From Cryptomeria japonica (Eukaryota; Streptophyta; Pinopsida; Cupressales; Cupressaceae): DNA of 64,000 nt. The translations under genes were made by a program, and so were the position numbers. A model generated the notes under the pieces. That model worked only from the letters and a program-made list of their open reading frames with translations, had not been told where the DNA came from and did no database searches. Of the stretch, positions 11,015 through 21,462 are shown one piece after another; position 1 is the first letter of the stretch; every line of letters starts with the position of its first letter. The stretch spans positions 138,615,361 to 138,679,360 of the forward strand of contig NC_081406.1 of the NCBI RefSeq assembly GCF_030272615.1. The letters run 5' to 3'.

Positions 11015-13347
11015 AATTTCGCTCTGGACCCTTTGGAAGGGTCAGGAGCAAAATTCAAGTCTTAGGCTTGATTCTTCATCTCCTTCACTTCAATTCATCT
11101 TGCAAGGCTAGATAACATCATTCCAACCTCAATCACGCCCTAGGAATCAAAGTCCTGACTTCACACAAGGAGGAAATAGGTAGTTTGAAGAATTTCGCTC
11201 TGGACCCTTTGGAAGGGTCAGCAGCAAAATTCATGTTTTGCTTGTTTACCCTCACTCAAATCCATTCTTTTCACTTTGTTTCCTCTAGACTCCCTCATTT
11301 GAATCCATTCCTCAACCTGGCAACATTTGCTTGATCCCTAAAAGGCTTGAAAAGGAAAATTCGCTCAAAATCCTAGCCACGGATAGGACCTATCCAAAAT
11401 TTTGCTCTGGACCCTTTGGAAGGGTCAGGAGCAAAGTTCAAGTCTTAGCTCAAAATTTACACTTTTGGTGGTCAAAAATCATTCAAAGGGAATCCTAAGG
11501 GATTTTCTCACCTTGGTCTAGGCCTGACTTGGCACAAAATTTGGAGGATAAGATGGATTTTAGGGTTTTCGCTCTGGACCCTTTGGAAGGGTCAGGAGCG
11601 AACATCTTATTTTGAGCTCATTTCTTTATCCTCTAACCTCAATCAACTTCAAAAGACAAGGACACATCTCCTCACACCCATCCAAGCCATAAAAACCAAA
11701 AGTTTGACTTGACCTGCAAGGAAAATAGGTGATTTTAGGAATTTTGCTCTGGACCCTTTGGAAGGTTCAAGAACGAAATTACTGGTTTTGCTCAATACTT
11801 TCAAACTCATTGATTGCTTAGCAACTCAAAGTCACTCCTAAGGGCATCTCCAATCTAAATTCATCTTGGTCCGCACTTGCCTTGGAATAAAATTGGGAAA
11901 AAAAGTGGTTTAGTGAAATTTCGCCCTGGACCCTTTGGAAGGGTCAGGAGCGAATTTCCTTTTCTAGGACAAAATATCCATCTTTTATTCCTTTCAATCA
12001 TTCCCCAAGGCAAAAACATGTCCATCCTTCTTCAAACATGCCTTGGATACTAAGAACTTGGTCAAACAAGGAAGAAAATGAGGTCCATGGAGATTTTCGC
12101 TTTGGACCCTTTGGAAGTGTCAGGAGCGAAAATCATGTTCTAGGCTTGATTCTTCATTTTTCCAACTCCAATCTTCACTGGGAGGCAAACATACATCACT
12201 CTCCTTGCATCCACACCAAGGTCCTGACCTTATCTAAGGAGAAAATGAGTGTTTTCAAGAATTTCGCTATGGACCCTTTGGAAGGGTCAGGAGCGAAATT
12301 CATGTTTTAAGCTAAAATTCTTCATCTCCTCCACCTTTAATCACTCCCTAAGGCAAAAAACATGTCAAACACCTCCAAGCATGCCTTAAAAACTAAGAAC
12401 TTGGTCTGAACAAAGAAGAAATTGAGGTCTATAAGGATTTTCGCTCTGGACACTTTGGAAGGGTCAGGAGCGAAATTCACGTTTTTGGCTAGTTTCTCAC
12501 TTTCTTCATCCCATTCTCCTTCAAACTTGATCAATTCAACTTCCTTCCACCCAAATCAAGGCAATCCACCATCAAATTAGCTCCAGGCAAGGCTAACCTA
12601 GGTCTTAAGGCCAAAAAGAAGGTTAAATGGAGGATTTTGCTCTGGACCCTTTGGAAGGGTCAGGAGTGAAATTCTCCTTCCAGGTTGATTTCCACCATTT
12701 CATAGCCTTAAACCTCCTCTCCAAGGCAAACATGCATCAAAGCCTTCTCAACTATGCCTCAAAAATCCAAAACTTGGCCATACCAAAGAGCAAAATAGAG
12801 GAAAAGGTGAATTTCGCTCTGGACCCTTTGGAAGGGTCAAGAGCGAAATTCTTGTCTTAGACAAAATCCACACTTTCCAACATCTTCAATCACTTCCTAG
12901 GGCTAGAATATGTCAATTTGCCCTTACCATGCCCAAGGAATCAAGGTTTCCAGTGCAAACAAGGAGAAAAACGACAACTTCTAAGAATTTCGCTCTGGAC
13001 CCTTTGGAAGGGTCAGGAGTGAATTTTCCCTTTCTGAGTTGATTTTGACTACTCCTCTCCAACCATGTCTTAGAAGTCCAAAACTTGGTCATAACAAGGA
13101 AGAAAAAAGAAGGTTAAGTGAATTTCGCTCTGGACCCCTTGGAAGGGTCAGGAGCGAAATTCCTACTTGGGCTCATTTCTCACCTTTTTCCTCCCTTTCT
13201 TTGCTTGAACATGACTTCTTAGGGCTCCTCCTTCATCATCAAGTCTAGTTGCTCCCAGAAAATGCATTTACTCAAGGTCTTCGTGAGGAAAATAGGGTTT
13301 TACAAGAACTTCGCTCTGGACCCTTTGGAAGGGTCAGGAGTGAAATT
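11015..13347. repeat. Array of 14 conserved 41-nt hairpins, ~176-bp period
   Basis: The hairpin has an outer stem AATTTCGCTC/GAGCGAAATT and an inner stem GACCCTT/AAGGGTC with a TGG loop. It occurs at 11015, 11191, 11398, 11564, 11740, 11917, 12092, 12260, 12437, 12633, 12810, 12986, 13121 and 13307. Spacings are 176, 207, 166, 176, 177, 175, 168, 177, 196, 177, 176, 135 and 186. The hairpins differ at a few positions each, while the intervening ~135 bp are strongly diverged and share only loose phrases such as AACTTGGTC and AAGGAGAAAAT. The array lies inside or next to the LTR-type terminus at 13853. Short frames encoding variants of FALDPLEGSG are by-products; 176 is not a multiple of three. 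Confidence 0.95.
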
Positions 13348-13799
13348 CCTAATTCCAGGCCTGATTCACTTTAGAATTAACTTGACTCTGCCCTGGACTC
13401 AACCTTTGGTGCATATCCTTGCCAATTTGCTCAACAATTCCTGAAATCGCCTCCCGAATCTTCCCTTGGCCACTGACTCTGCCTAATCGACTCTGACTTG
13501 GGGGAAAACAGGACTTTGACATGAAAACCAACACTCCTGACATACCCTGACCTGAGACCTTTTATCTCTTTTGCACAATTTATCCATCTTCAATCTCCTG
13601 AAAGGTAAAACTCCTCTAAGACGACCCTAGGGTTCAAGGCAGACAACAAATGACTTCCCAAGCTACACTCAGCTTTGAAAGAAACCCTAGGATGAGCTCT
13701 TCGAGAGAAACCCTATTCTACCCAGCCCAGGGGACCACCAACTCACTCAAAATACCTAGCAAGCAGAGAAAAACCCTAGCTAAGGGAAAGCAAAACCCA
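13348..13799. other. Spacer between hairpin array and LTR terminus
   Basis: No gene supported. The stretch joins the last hairpin to the LTR-like terminus and is probably the same LTR. It contains repeated AAACCCTAG phrases near 13682-13785. Confidence 0.4.
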
Positions 13800-13853
13800 A
13801 GAAAAAGAGGGGGTCCCCATCCTAATGGGGCGATGTGTGAAATGGTCACAACA
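13800..13853 (-). mobile_element. LTR terminus, TGTTGTGAC family (partial element)
   Basis: Read on the minus strand the sequence starts TGTTGTGACC followed by TTTCACACATCGCCCCATT and then GGGGACCCCC. This closely matches the left end of element D at 40136 (TGTTGTGACG, then TTTCACACATCGCCCCATT). It therefore marks one end of the same LTR family, and the hairpin array at 11015-13347 probably lies within it. The opposite end and a matching TSD for GATCC (13854-13858) were not found, so the element is incomplete or rearranged. Confidence 0.6.
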
Positions 13854-14435
13854 GATCCTTTGCACATTTTTTGTATATTTGACTGTCCATCTTCATGATT
13901 GAACTTAGCTTATTTCCTTGGCATATGAACTGACCTGCTATAGTCATGCAAAACCTCATAAGACCATCAACTAAACATGAGATTATGATGCATGAACTGT
14001 ACTCCCTTTTGTACTTATTTGTTTCCCAAGCCAGGCCATAGCTAGATACTAGTAAAGATCCATCAAAAAATGAGAGGTTACAGTCGAAATAAGAATCACT
14101 CCTCCTACCTTCAAACTCATCAGGGAATGCTTGCAATCAGGGATATTTGTAGACTTTTGGATTGCTAGATTCCTTGCTCGAATGCTCATGTTTCCTTCTG
14201 GTTGCATGCCTTTTTCTGGCTCTTTCATACCCTGTTACTATTGTCTAGGTGAAGCCTTTGAAGCATTTATCAAGAAAACTCTTTCATAGTATCTTTGGTC
14301 CTTGGACTGTACAACCACTGTCCTTTAGGGCCTTCAAAATTCCGCTTTCTCATTTGTCTGCTGTGAGGGATGCATGTTTTCCCAACATCGTGCGTTGACT
14401 ATCTCTTTGGAGACTATGTAGTTAAAGATCTTGTG
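13854..14435. other. Unclassified DNA before the fold-back insertion
   Basis: No coding domain was recognised on either strand. In particular I looked for a Penelope-type RT or GIY-YIG segment beside the hammerhead repeat and did not see one. Confidence 0.4.
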
Positions 14436-14494
14436 ATAAGTATTGACTTTATTGTGCTTAACTTCTGGTAAAAGCTGCATGAGTTTATTTCCTC

Positions 14495-14529
14495 AACGTT
14501 TCGGATCAAACTACATGATCCATCATCAG
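14495..14529 (-). ncRNA. Hammerhead ribozyme-like motif 1
   Basis: On the minus strand: CTGATGA, then a U, stem II GGATCA/TGATCC with a 7-nt loop, GAAAC, then GTT as a permitted GUH cleavage triplet. The catalytic boxes CUGAUGA and GAAA are intact. One deviation is the single U between the first box and stem II. Stem III is minimal, as in Penelope-type hammerheads, which are thought to act as dimers. Confidence 0.5.
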
Positions 14530-14536
14530 AAACCTT

Positions 14537-14571
14537 GATGTTTCGGATCAAACAACATGATCCATCATCAG
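14537..14571 (-). ncRNA. Hammerhead ribozyme-like motif 2
   Basis: Minus-strand copy in tandem with motif 1: CTGATGA, the stem GGATCA/TGATCC and GAAAC are present. The cleavage triplet is ATC instead of GTH, so it is probably inactive. Confidence 0.45.
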
Positions 14572-14574
14572 AAA

Positions 14575-14609
14575 CTGATGATGGATCATGTAGTTTGATC
14601 CAAAACGTC
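14575..14609 (+). ncRNA. Hammerhead ribozyme-like motif 3
   Basis: Plus-strand copy in the right arm: CTGATGA, stem GGATCA/TGATCC and a GTC triplet at 14607-14609. The second core box reads AAAA instead of GAAA, which would be expected to abolish cleavage. Confidence 0.45.
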
Positions 14610-14696
14610 GAGGAAATAAACTCGCACAGCTTTTACCAGAAGTTAAGCACAATTACATTATGGACTGCGGAAATTATATATTTATAAGTATTGACT

Positions 14697-15539
14697 ACTT
14701 GTTCACTGTGCAAAGCTTTAGAGACTTATAAAATCCACTCTTAAACCCAAAACATGGATTTACCCTAGTAGATGCAAACAATTTCCCCTTTAATTCATGT
14801 GTATTGCATTCTTTATATTTGCCAACATACACTTACAAAGGCAAAGGACCACTCACAACGAAGTTCAACAGTTTTAAGTTTAATATGATATTCCATGAAT
14901 ATTACAGCCACAGGCTACATACCTGAACAAATTTGCTATCTTCAACATGCCTTGCACAGAAATGGCTCATCTTCATGCCCTCAACATGCCATATGACCTT
15001 TATTCTTGTTCTGCAACATGGTGACTCCTCTCTATAACTTCTGCAACATGCTATTTCCTTTAAAAACTGATCTAAAATGTGCCATGAACCTCTTTACTCC
15101 CTCTGCAACGTGCCTTATCAGGGCAGTAACATAGCATGCATGCTTTTCACAAAAAGTCCCATTCAACTTCAAACTAACCCTAACTTCTCCTAAACGATAT
15201 GTGCGTCTTAGGAATCATTGAGGTTTTATTTTTTTGTTTTATAACAAAATCTAGACTCTACATTTACCAAGCAAAATAAGATATCTTAAACCAAGACTTC
15301 TTCAAGACCTTTATTTTTGAAAACTATTAAGGCCCCTAAAAATACCTACAAAACTATTTGAGTTTGGAAAACTCAAATTAGTTAACAGTGGTATCTTTGG
15401 TTCTCTTATCTGTGGCCCTATGTGGGTTTCCTACATTGTATTTTACAAATGTATTGAAACAATCTTACTTTAATTTAAGAAGTGACTCACATCTTCTTAA
15501 AGAAATCATCCATCTTTAACCAAAATATCTGAGATTGGT
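14697..15539. other. Unclassified AT-rich DNA
   Basis: No family motif seen. It may include the decayed 3' part of the minus-strand copia element that is recognisable from 15540 onward. Confidence 0.35.
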
Positions 15540-16140
15540 TATGGGAGGAGATTTCTAGGATGGTTTGCATAGATTTGCACAAACAAGATCTAAGAGACCC
15601 TTTGCATACTATGCCCGTGCAAGATGGAAAGGATTTTGCTTCTGCTTACCAGCCGGACAAGTTGCACACATTGTGTTTCTGTTAGATAGTAGGCAAACCT
15701 TGAAGCATGTTGGCTTTGTTGAGTTTGGTCAAATACTGAATGTTATGTGTATCTTTCATTCCAACGAGTATTTGTATTCTAAACTTCAAGTAACACATGA
15801 AAATTAGTTGTGGTAGGTTCAACAAGCTTGTTTAACTTGCTTTGCCTAATGAGCGGCTGCCTATTTCAAATCAGAAATACTCTTCTTCTCACAAAAAATC
15901 ACTTACATTAAGAACTATGAATTTTATAGGATCACTTAGGACAATTCTGATATAACCTATCCCCTCCACTATATGTGATCTATCATCACCTAGGAAAACA
16001 AAATTCATGTGGCTAGAATCAACAATGAATTTGGCATTAAGCATTTACAACATGTGAAATGTCTAGATGTGTGGAAATTAAAGAACCAACAATTGGTACT
16101 AGCACCTTTTTGGGAGGATGCCAAGAATGTATATTCTCTC
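15540..16140 (-). pseudogene. Ty1-copia protease / GAG-pre-integrase remnant
   Basis: Read on the minus strand, from about 16040 down to 15900, the frame gives SSHMNFVFLGDDRSHIVEGI with the typical copia-protease phrase LGDDRS..V.GIG. Around 15725-15560 it gives KANMLQGLPTI and CATCPAGKQKQNPF, the CxxC..GKQ signature that precedes the copia integrase. Several stops and frame changes interrupt it. The plus-strand 80-codon frame at 15565-15807 is only a shadow of this. The remnant is the downstream half of the element whose gag end lies at 18250-18900; element B is inserted between them. Confidence 0.65.
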
Positions 16141-18249
16141 TGTAATGTCCCCTATTGATAAAGTGCCTTAAAATACTTTAAGTACAGTTTTCAGTTCTTA
16201 GGTTAAGGGTTTAGGAAAGTACCTTAGCCTCTGCTGAAGTCAACCTGCAAAAACAAGGTCAGAAAAATACTACAAATTACATAAAGAAGTAGCCATATAA
16301 ACGACTATGTATAGAAATGATTGAGTAAAGCATAAAGAGATCAATGTAACGGAATCAGGGATAGAGACATAATCCTATGATTGAGACAACCTCATCACAG
16401 TGTGCTATTATGCAGGGTTGATAGGGTGTCTTGATTAACTATTCAAGCATGATCATGTAGGGTGTCTTATGCAACAGTTCCCCTATTCATTATGATCATA
16501 TAGGGTGTCTTATATAACAGTTCTCCTATTCATTATGATCATATAGGGTGTCTTATGTAACAGTTCCCCTATTCATTATGATCATATAGGGTGTCTTACG
16601 TAACAGTTCCCCTATTATGATCATATAGAATGTCTTATTTAACAGTTCCCCTATTCATTATGATCATATAGGGTGTCTTATGTAACAGTTCCCCTATTTA
16701 TTATGATCATATAGGGTGTCTTATGTAACAGTTACCCTATTATGATCATATAGGGTGTCTTAAGGATTGCTAGAGCTGAATCCTTCAATGTCTTCTCTTG
16801 GGTGTTAAAATGGTTTCTTATACACCTTCTTCCATGCTGGAGGATCATGCCCTTTCCCTGTGGTTATGTCATTTGTGAAGAGGCACCTTTATATCTCAAC
16901 TGCTGCCCTTTCATAATCCACATTTAATCTTATTGAACCGATTCACTTAATATGTGTGAATTGATTAATAATTTGTGAAGATCGTTGCATTTTTTAACAT
17001 TAAGCAAACCCGATATGGTTTAGGTGATTGCAAGCCCGATATGTGCTGGTTTGATTCCATGAAATTGTGATGTCTTACTACGTAAGACAATTTCATTGCC
17101 TATGATTGGTTTGCTGATTAAGATTGTTAATTCAGGGGCATGACAGTTGGAGGTGGAACTCATGTTTACCTTTGTGAGTGAGTGGTTTGCATAATTTTAT
17201 CATGTTTGGAGCAAGGTTATGGGATAAAGCAGTTGATTGAAGGTTGTCCAAGCTCTTGTTGAATATCCAAGCCATACTTCATTATACAGAGAATACGCAA
17301 TGCCTTGTTACTGTGCAAGTATGTGTTTCTGACCCGAGTGTAGTTTTTGTGTTATTTTCTCCTCCTTGATAACACTCGATCCTTTTGTATCTCTATCGTA
17401 TTGATGGATTAATGTTAATGCCAAGAACAAGGATGTTACTGCTTGTAACTTAATAACAGTTCTGATCTGATCTGATCGATGGTGATGTCACTGGATGCTT
17501 TTGATTCCTTTCCTTTATATCTCTCAATGTGAGGGAGAGGTCACACCTCTTCATCATGTATATCCTTGGGCAAGAGACACACCCTTTCACCATAAGCACT
17601 CTTTGAAAGAGTGCAACTCTTCATTATTTCTGCTCTTTGAAAGGGACACAACCTTTCACAATCAGATCTGCACTTCTTATTTAAACCAGATCTGCACTTC
17701 TGATTTTCAAATCATCCCCCTTTCAAATGAGGTTCTCTTCTCCCTTTTATATCTCATGTTTGAGGGAGTCACATCTTTTCATTTTATGTCTTTGACCATT
17801 CATTAACTTAATATTAAATTTTAATTATATTTAATTTTATATTTAATTTAAATCTTATTTTTAATCTTTTGTATTTTAATTTTTAATTTTTTAGTCGGTA
17901 AATAGCTGGATAGGCCATCACCTATATTGATAATAAAGTTGATACATTGGAGGAGGTGCCTGTGTGCCGTTACCCTCCTAGTCAAAATGCAGACACAGAG
18001 CCAATGGAAACAAAAGGGCAAACTATGTCCGCCAAGCATCCTCTGCCCCAAGAACAATAAAATCTGGAACAGAGGAGAAGGACCATCTACATATTTCTAA
18101 TAGATATCAAACATATACCGCATCAGTCTGTACGAAACTGTGTATATGCCCTAGAGGAAGTAGACAAAAAAGAGAACCAAATACCTGAGTATTTTAATTT
18201 TATTATTATTATATATTATTAAATCCTATTTTAAAGTGGAGACATTACA
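16141..18249. mobile_element. Element B: solo-LTR-like insertion, TGTAATGTCCC family
   Basis: Starts TGTAATGTCCCC and ends GAGACATTACA, with a perfect 5-bp TSD CTCTC on both sides (16136-16140, 18250-18254). It shares its terminus with elements A and C. No coding domain is present, and several TTTATATC boxes could be promoter elements. It interrupts a minus-strand copia element, which reads across the junction. It contains an eight-copy tandem repeat near its left end. Confidence 0.85.
16451..16765. repeat. Eight-copy tandem repeat, 43-bp (39-bp) unit, in element B
   Basis: Units begin GATCATATAGGGTGTCTTA and start at 16451, 16494, 16537, 16580, 16619, 16662, 16705 and 16744. Two units lack a short TTCAT-type segment and are 39 bp. 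The copies differ by only a few bases, so expansion was recent. GATCAT lies at each unit start. Confidence 0.95.
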
Positions 18250-18900
18250 CTCTCACAATCATGCTTTTCCTCAACAACTACCACATTAGCCTCAAGATGT
18301 GACTTCTTATTGCAAGATTTCTTGTAGTTCCTTTTCTAGTTTTCCTTTCTTACATGTCTAAATATATGAGAATAATAGCACTTCACTTTTGTTTGTGGTT
18401 ATAAAGCGGAAGGAGAAAAAGTACAAGGAGAAAAAATTCATTCATTTGCCCTTATACCTTGCAATAAGTGCACCCATCTCTGTTTGCTTACGTTCTTTTT
18501 GCAACAAATATGGGTTGATTTTGTCAAATTTCAAAATTTAAGTTTTAGCCAATAGGTTCAATGGATTTACTAATAACTCTTAGGAAGGCGGTAGTTTATT
18601 GGTGATCAAAGCTACCAAATCACCCTCATTCATTTGCTTGTTTACAATGGTGAGGTTATCAGACAGGGATCCAACCTTGTTTAATAGAGAACAACAAATT
18701 TTTTCGTATTACTATTTTTGAGTTTTGGTTTGTTTTTCAAATCATCTTATAGTTCACTTGTTGCAACATCATGAACCTCTTGAATAATGTCATTAGACAC
18801 ATTTAGAAAAGCTTATCTGTGACACTTGTGATAGTCTTCAGGGTTTGTTTTTTTGATTAAGTCGTGGGGGTTCTTTTGGGGCTCTCACCCTTGAGCAAAC
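18250..18900 (-). pseudogene. Ty1-copia gag remnant with zinc knuckle
   Basis: On the minus strand at about 18400-18350 the frame reads KCYYSHIFRHVRKEN, a decayed CCHC zinc knuckle (CxxC to CxxS, final C lost). It is followed by KKSHLEANVVVVEEKHDCE, typical of the linker between copia gag and protease. Further upstream (18480-18850) scattered peptides such as GDLVALITNKLPPS resemble the C-terminal half of a copia gag. Multiple stops are present. The reading continues on the far side of element B, showing that B landed inside this element. Confidence 0.55.
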
Positions 18901-20219
18901 TTGCTAGAAGACGCTTTAGTTATCCCATTCTCTTTTTGTAGTGAGATAAAGAAAACATCTAGGAATAAGATCTTTCTTTTTGGCTTTTGAATTGACTAAT
19001 GTTGTCCATCCCTCTTTTGAATTTAATTCTGCTCTGCATTCATTTTTAACCCTGCCTCTTCACAAATTCAGAGATTTTGAGTTATCAAGGACTGAATTGC
19101 ATACTGATTTCGGAATTCTTGGGTGGTGAGCAACAAAACTCTCCTACTAATTTGGTTTTTGCAGGTGGTCAAGAACTGAATTTTTCATCAATTTCGGAAA
19201 TTTTGGGTGTTCAAGAAAAGAACTTTTCATTAATTTCAGAAATTTTGGGTGGTGAAGGACAAAACTTTTTATCAATTTCGGAAATGTTGGGTGGTCAAGA
19301 ACAGAACTTTTCTTCTTTTTGGTTCAAAATTTTGAGTTGTTCATTTGTTTTGCAGACAAAATGACCCCCCCGGCCCCCCATCCCCCCACCCCTTGGCAGA
19401 AATTCCATGGGTGAATGCACTCAGGAACAATTCATGTGTGAATGCACTAAGGAACCCCTCCCCTTGGTCGGAAATTCCATGTGTGAAGGAACAACATACC
19501 CAAGTGCCTGGGCGGAATTCAAGGGTGTGAAAGAACAAGGCACCCAAGTGTTGGGTGGAGATTTAGCTAGTGCAAGAACTTAAGGACCCTATGCAAGTGG
19601 AAAATTAGACTGTGAAAGAACTCAGGAACCCAATGCCTAGCGGAATTTTCACTTATGCAGGAATTCATGAATGGTTTGTGCAAAGACCCTTATCCAACTT
19701 GGAACTCCTCATCTTTCCTTGACATTTTCTTACATTTTTCATGAATCCATACCACTTTTGAATATCAAATTTTCTCAATTTTCTTGTCTTGTCTAGGTCA
19801 GAGAATCCGACCTTTTCCTTGTCAAGATTTACATCTTTGGAATCTATTCTCTCATTTTCACACTTAACAATTCCCAAATTTTCACACTCGTCAATTTGTC
19901 CTGACAACATTTTACAACATTTTTGCATTTTTTGACAACTTTGACAACATTTTGACAATATTGGCAATATTTTGCATTTTGTGAAATTTCACACAAATTT
20001 CGCTCTCAATTCTCTCCGTCTTGATGCTTATTCATGGATTTTGACTTGGATTGATGACTTGATCACACCCCTTAATGAATTTGAACAAATTCTTTTTTAC
20101 ATTCCTTGGAACTGTTGAACAATAGATTTAAATTTAAAAAATCTTCCCAAAGGTGCAAAAAGTTCGGTGCAAAATTAGAAGACTGTTTATATTTTTCCCC
20201 TTAGAAGGGTCATATGAAA
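18901..20219. repeat. Non-coding DNA with degenerate tandem repeats (42-bp and ~65-bp units)
   Basis: About 19155-19320 contains three to four 42-bp units of the type TTTCGGAAATTTTGGGTGGT, which keep frame and produce a 95-codon frame (19077-19364) of repeated NFSSISEILGGQEQ. About 19370-19660 contains a looser repeat around GGAATTCCATGTGTGAA and ACTCAGGAACCC. From 19880 a run of GACAACATTTT phrases appears. I treat all as LTR-type internal repeats and not as genes. Confidence 0.55.
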
Positions 20220-21130
20220 AATATCGATGAAACTTAAAATGTTTCATCAATACTAAAAAGATCATCGGCCAAAATATTATGTCGAACACCTCAAGAAGAG
20301 TCTCACCGAAAGGATAGTTTCATCGAAATGAAACATAAAGTGTAAAGCACTAAGTTAAAATAACTTCGGTGAAATATCTCTTTCGGTAGATGAAAGAAAT
20401 GACTCATCGATGCTCCAGTTTCATCGAAAAGCAGAAAGTAAACAAAAGGTGATGTCGAGGAAATTAAGCTACCAAAGAAACCTAAAAATATCCATCGAAA
20501 GGCAAATCCTATCGATAGCAATATGTCGATAAAAAACAGAAGGGTTCCATCGATAAAGGAAAGGCATCGAAGAGGGGAAGGCTTCGGCGGGACCATCAGA
20601 TACTTTATCAAAATAGAAGTCTCATCGATAGGGAAAGTATATCGATAAAAAAAGGACTTCGGTGGGCCAGCATAAAGTTTAATCGAAGCATAAAACTCAT
20701 CGAAATACAATATCGATGAAAGTCACGACAAACTCATCGACAGAGATCTCATCGAAGAAAGGATGGTTTCGGGGAAACTAAAAGATGGTTTTTCGACAAG
20801 GGCCATTTACCGATGAAATGATATCGAAGAAAACAAATATATTCTCATCGATAGTGTTTGTCGATGAAAATGATACATCGAGGAAGCACTTAAGTCATCA
20901 GCCGAAGTTATGGTCTTATCGATGAAAATCTGATATCGAGTAGGACCTAGAATAACTTAACGACATGTATTTTTCACCAAGAGGAGGGAATTTCTAACAA
21001 GCAGATAGTATATCAATGAAAAAGCGGTTTTTGCCGATACAAAGCTTTCATCGATCCCGAAAGAACATAAAATAAGTTGTGTCGATGAAGAATAACTTTC
21101 GATGAAAGGTTAAAGAACTCCACTGAAGAC
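20220..21130. repeat. TCGA-dense repeat field (ATCGATGAAA/TTTCATCGAT motif)
   Basis: About 29 TCGA tetranucleotides occur in roughly 910 bp, where about three would be expected for this base composition. Most are in ATCGATGAAA, TCATCGA or TATCGATA contexts in both orientations, mixed with TTCGG boxes. There is no fixed period. A 135-codon minus-strand frame (20303-20710) is a by-product of the motif. The field sits some 330 bp upstream of the long frame starting at 21463. Confidence 0.85.
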
Positions 21131-21462
21131 AAGGGTTTCGACGAAAAGCTAAATTCACAGTCACTTCGGCTAAACATTGGTTCCCGCAAAGAAATTAAAA
21201 GCTTGAATTGAAGGTGTCACATCTGCAATTAAGTTCAAACACTTGAGTGACCGTTGCAAGCACAAAGACATTAACTATTGTGTCCGATACAAGTTGTTCG
21301 CAAAATTACAGCTAAATTGATTGAATTTTCGTGAGAACCAGATAATTGCCAAGATCCAGAAAGTTGCAGGGAGTTGGCTGAGGCTAAAAAGGAATAGTTC
21401 AAACAGACAGAAGAGTTTAACAGTTCTCCAAGTAAGTGTGATATCCCGCATTGATTGAAGTT

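Larger units (their letters stand above)
14449..14683. mobile_element. 235-bp fold-back insertion, Penelope-like (hammerhead-bearing)
   Basis: The insertion is bounded by a perfect 13-bp direct repeat ATAAGTATTGACT (14436-14448 and 14684-14696), a length typical of target-primed retroposition. Inside, arms 14452-14529 and 14575-14652 (78 nt each) are inverted copies with only a few mismatches. A third partial copy (14537-14571) lies between them in tandem with the left arm. Each copy carries a hammerhead-like motif. Inverted and tandem terminal repeats with hammerhead motifs are known from Penelope-like elements, which have been reported in conifers. No RT is present, so this is a truncated or non-autonomous derivative. 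A plant retrozyme is the alternative, but those have tandem LTRs and a different fold. Confidence 0.65.

Noticed and set aside
11015-13347. CRISPR-like direct repeats with unique spacers
   Set aside because: Plant nuclear setting, spacers ~135 bp and partly related, no cas genes; better described as a phased hairpin array in an LTR.
13854-13858. GATCC as TSD for the LTR end at 13853
   Set aside because: No GATCC followed by TG was found at a plausible left end, so the element limits stay open.
20303-20710. 135-codon minus-strand ORF
   Set aside because: Result of the TCGA-rich motif field lacking stops; no domain.
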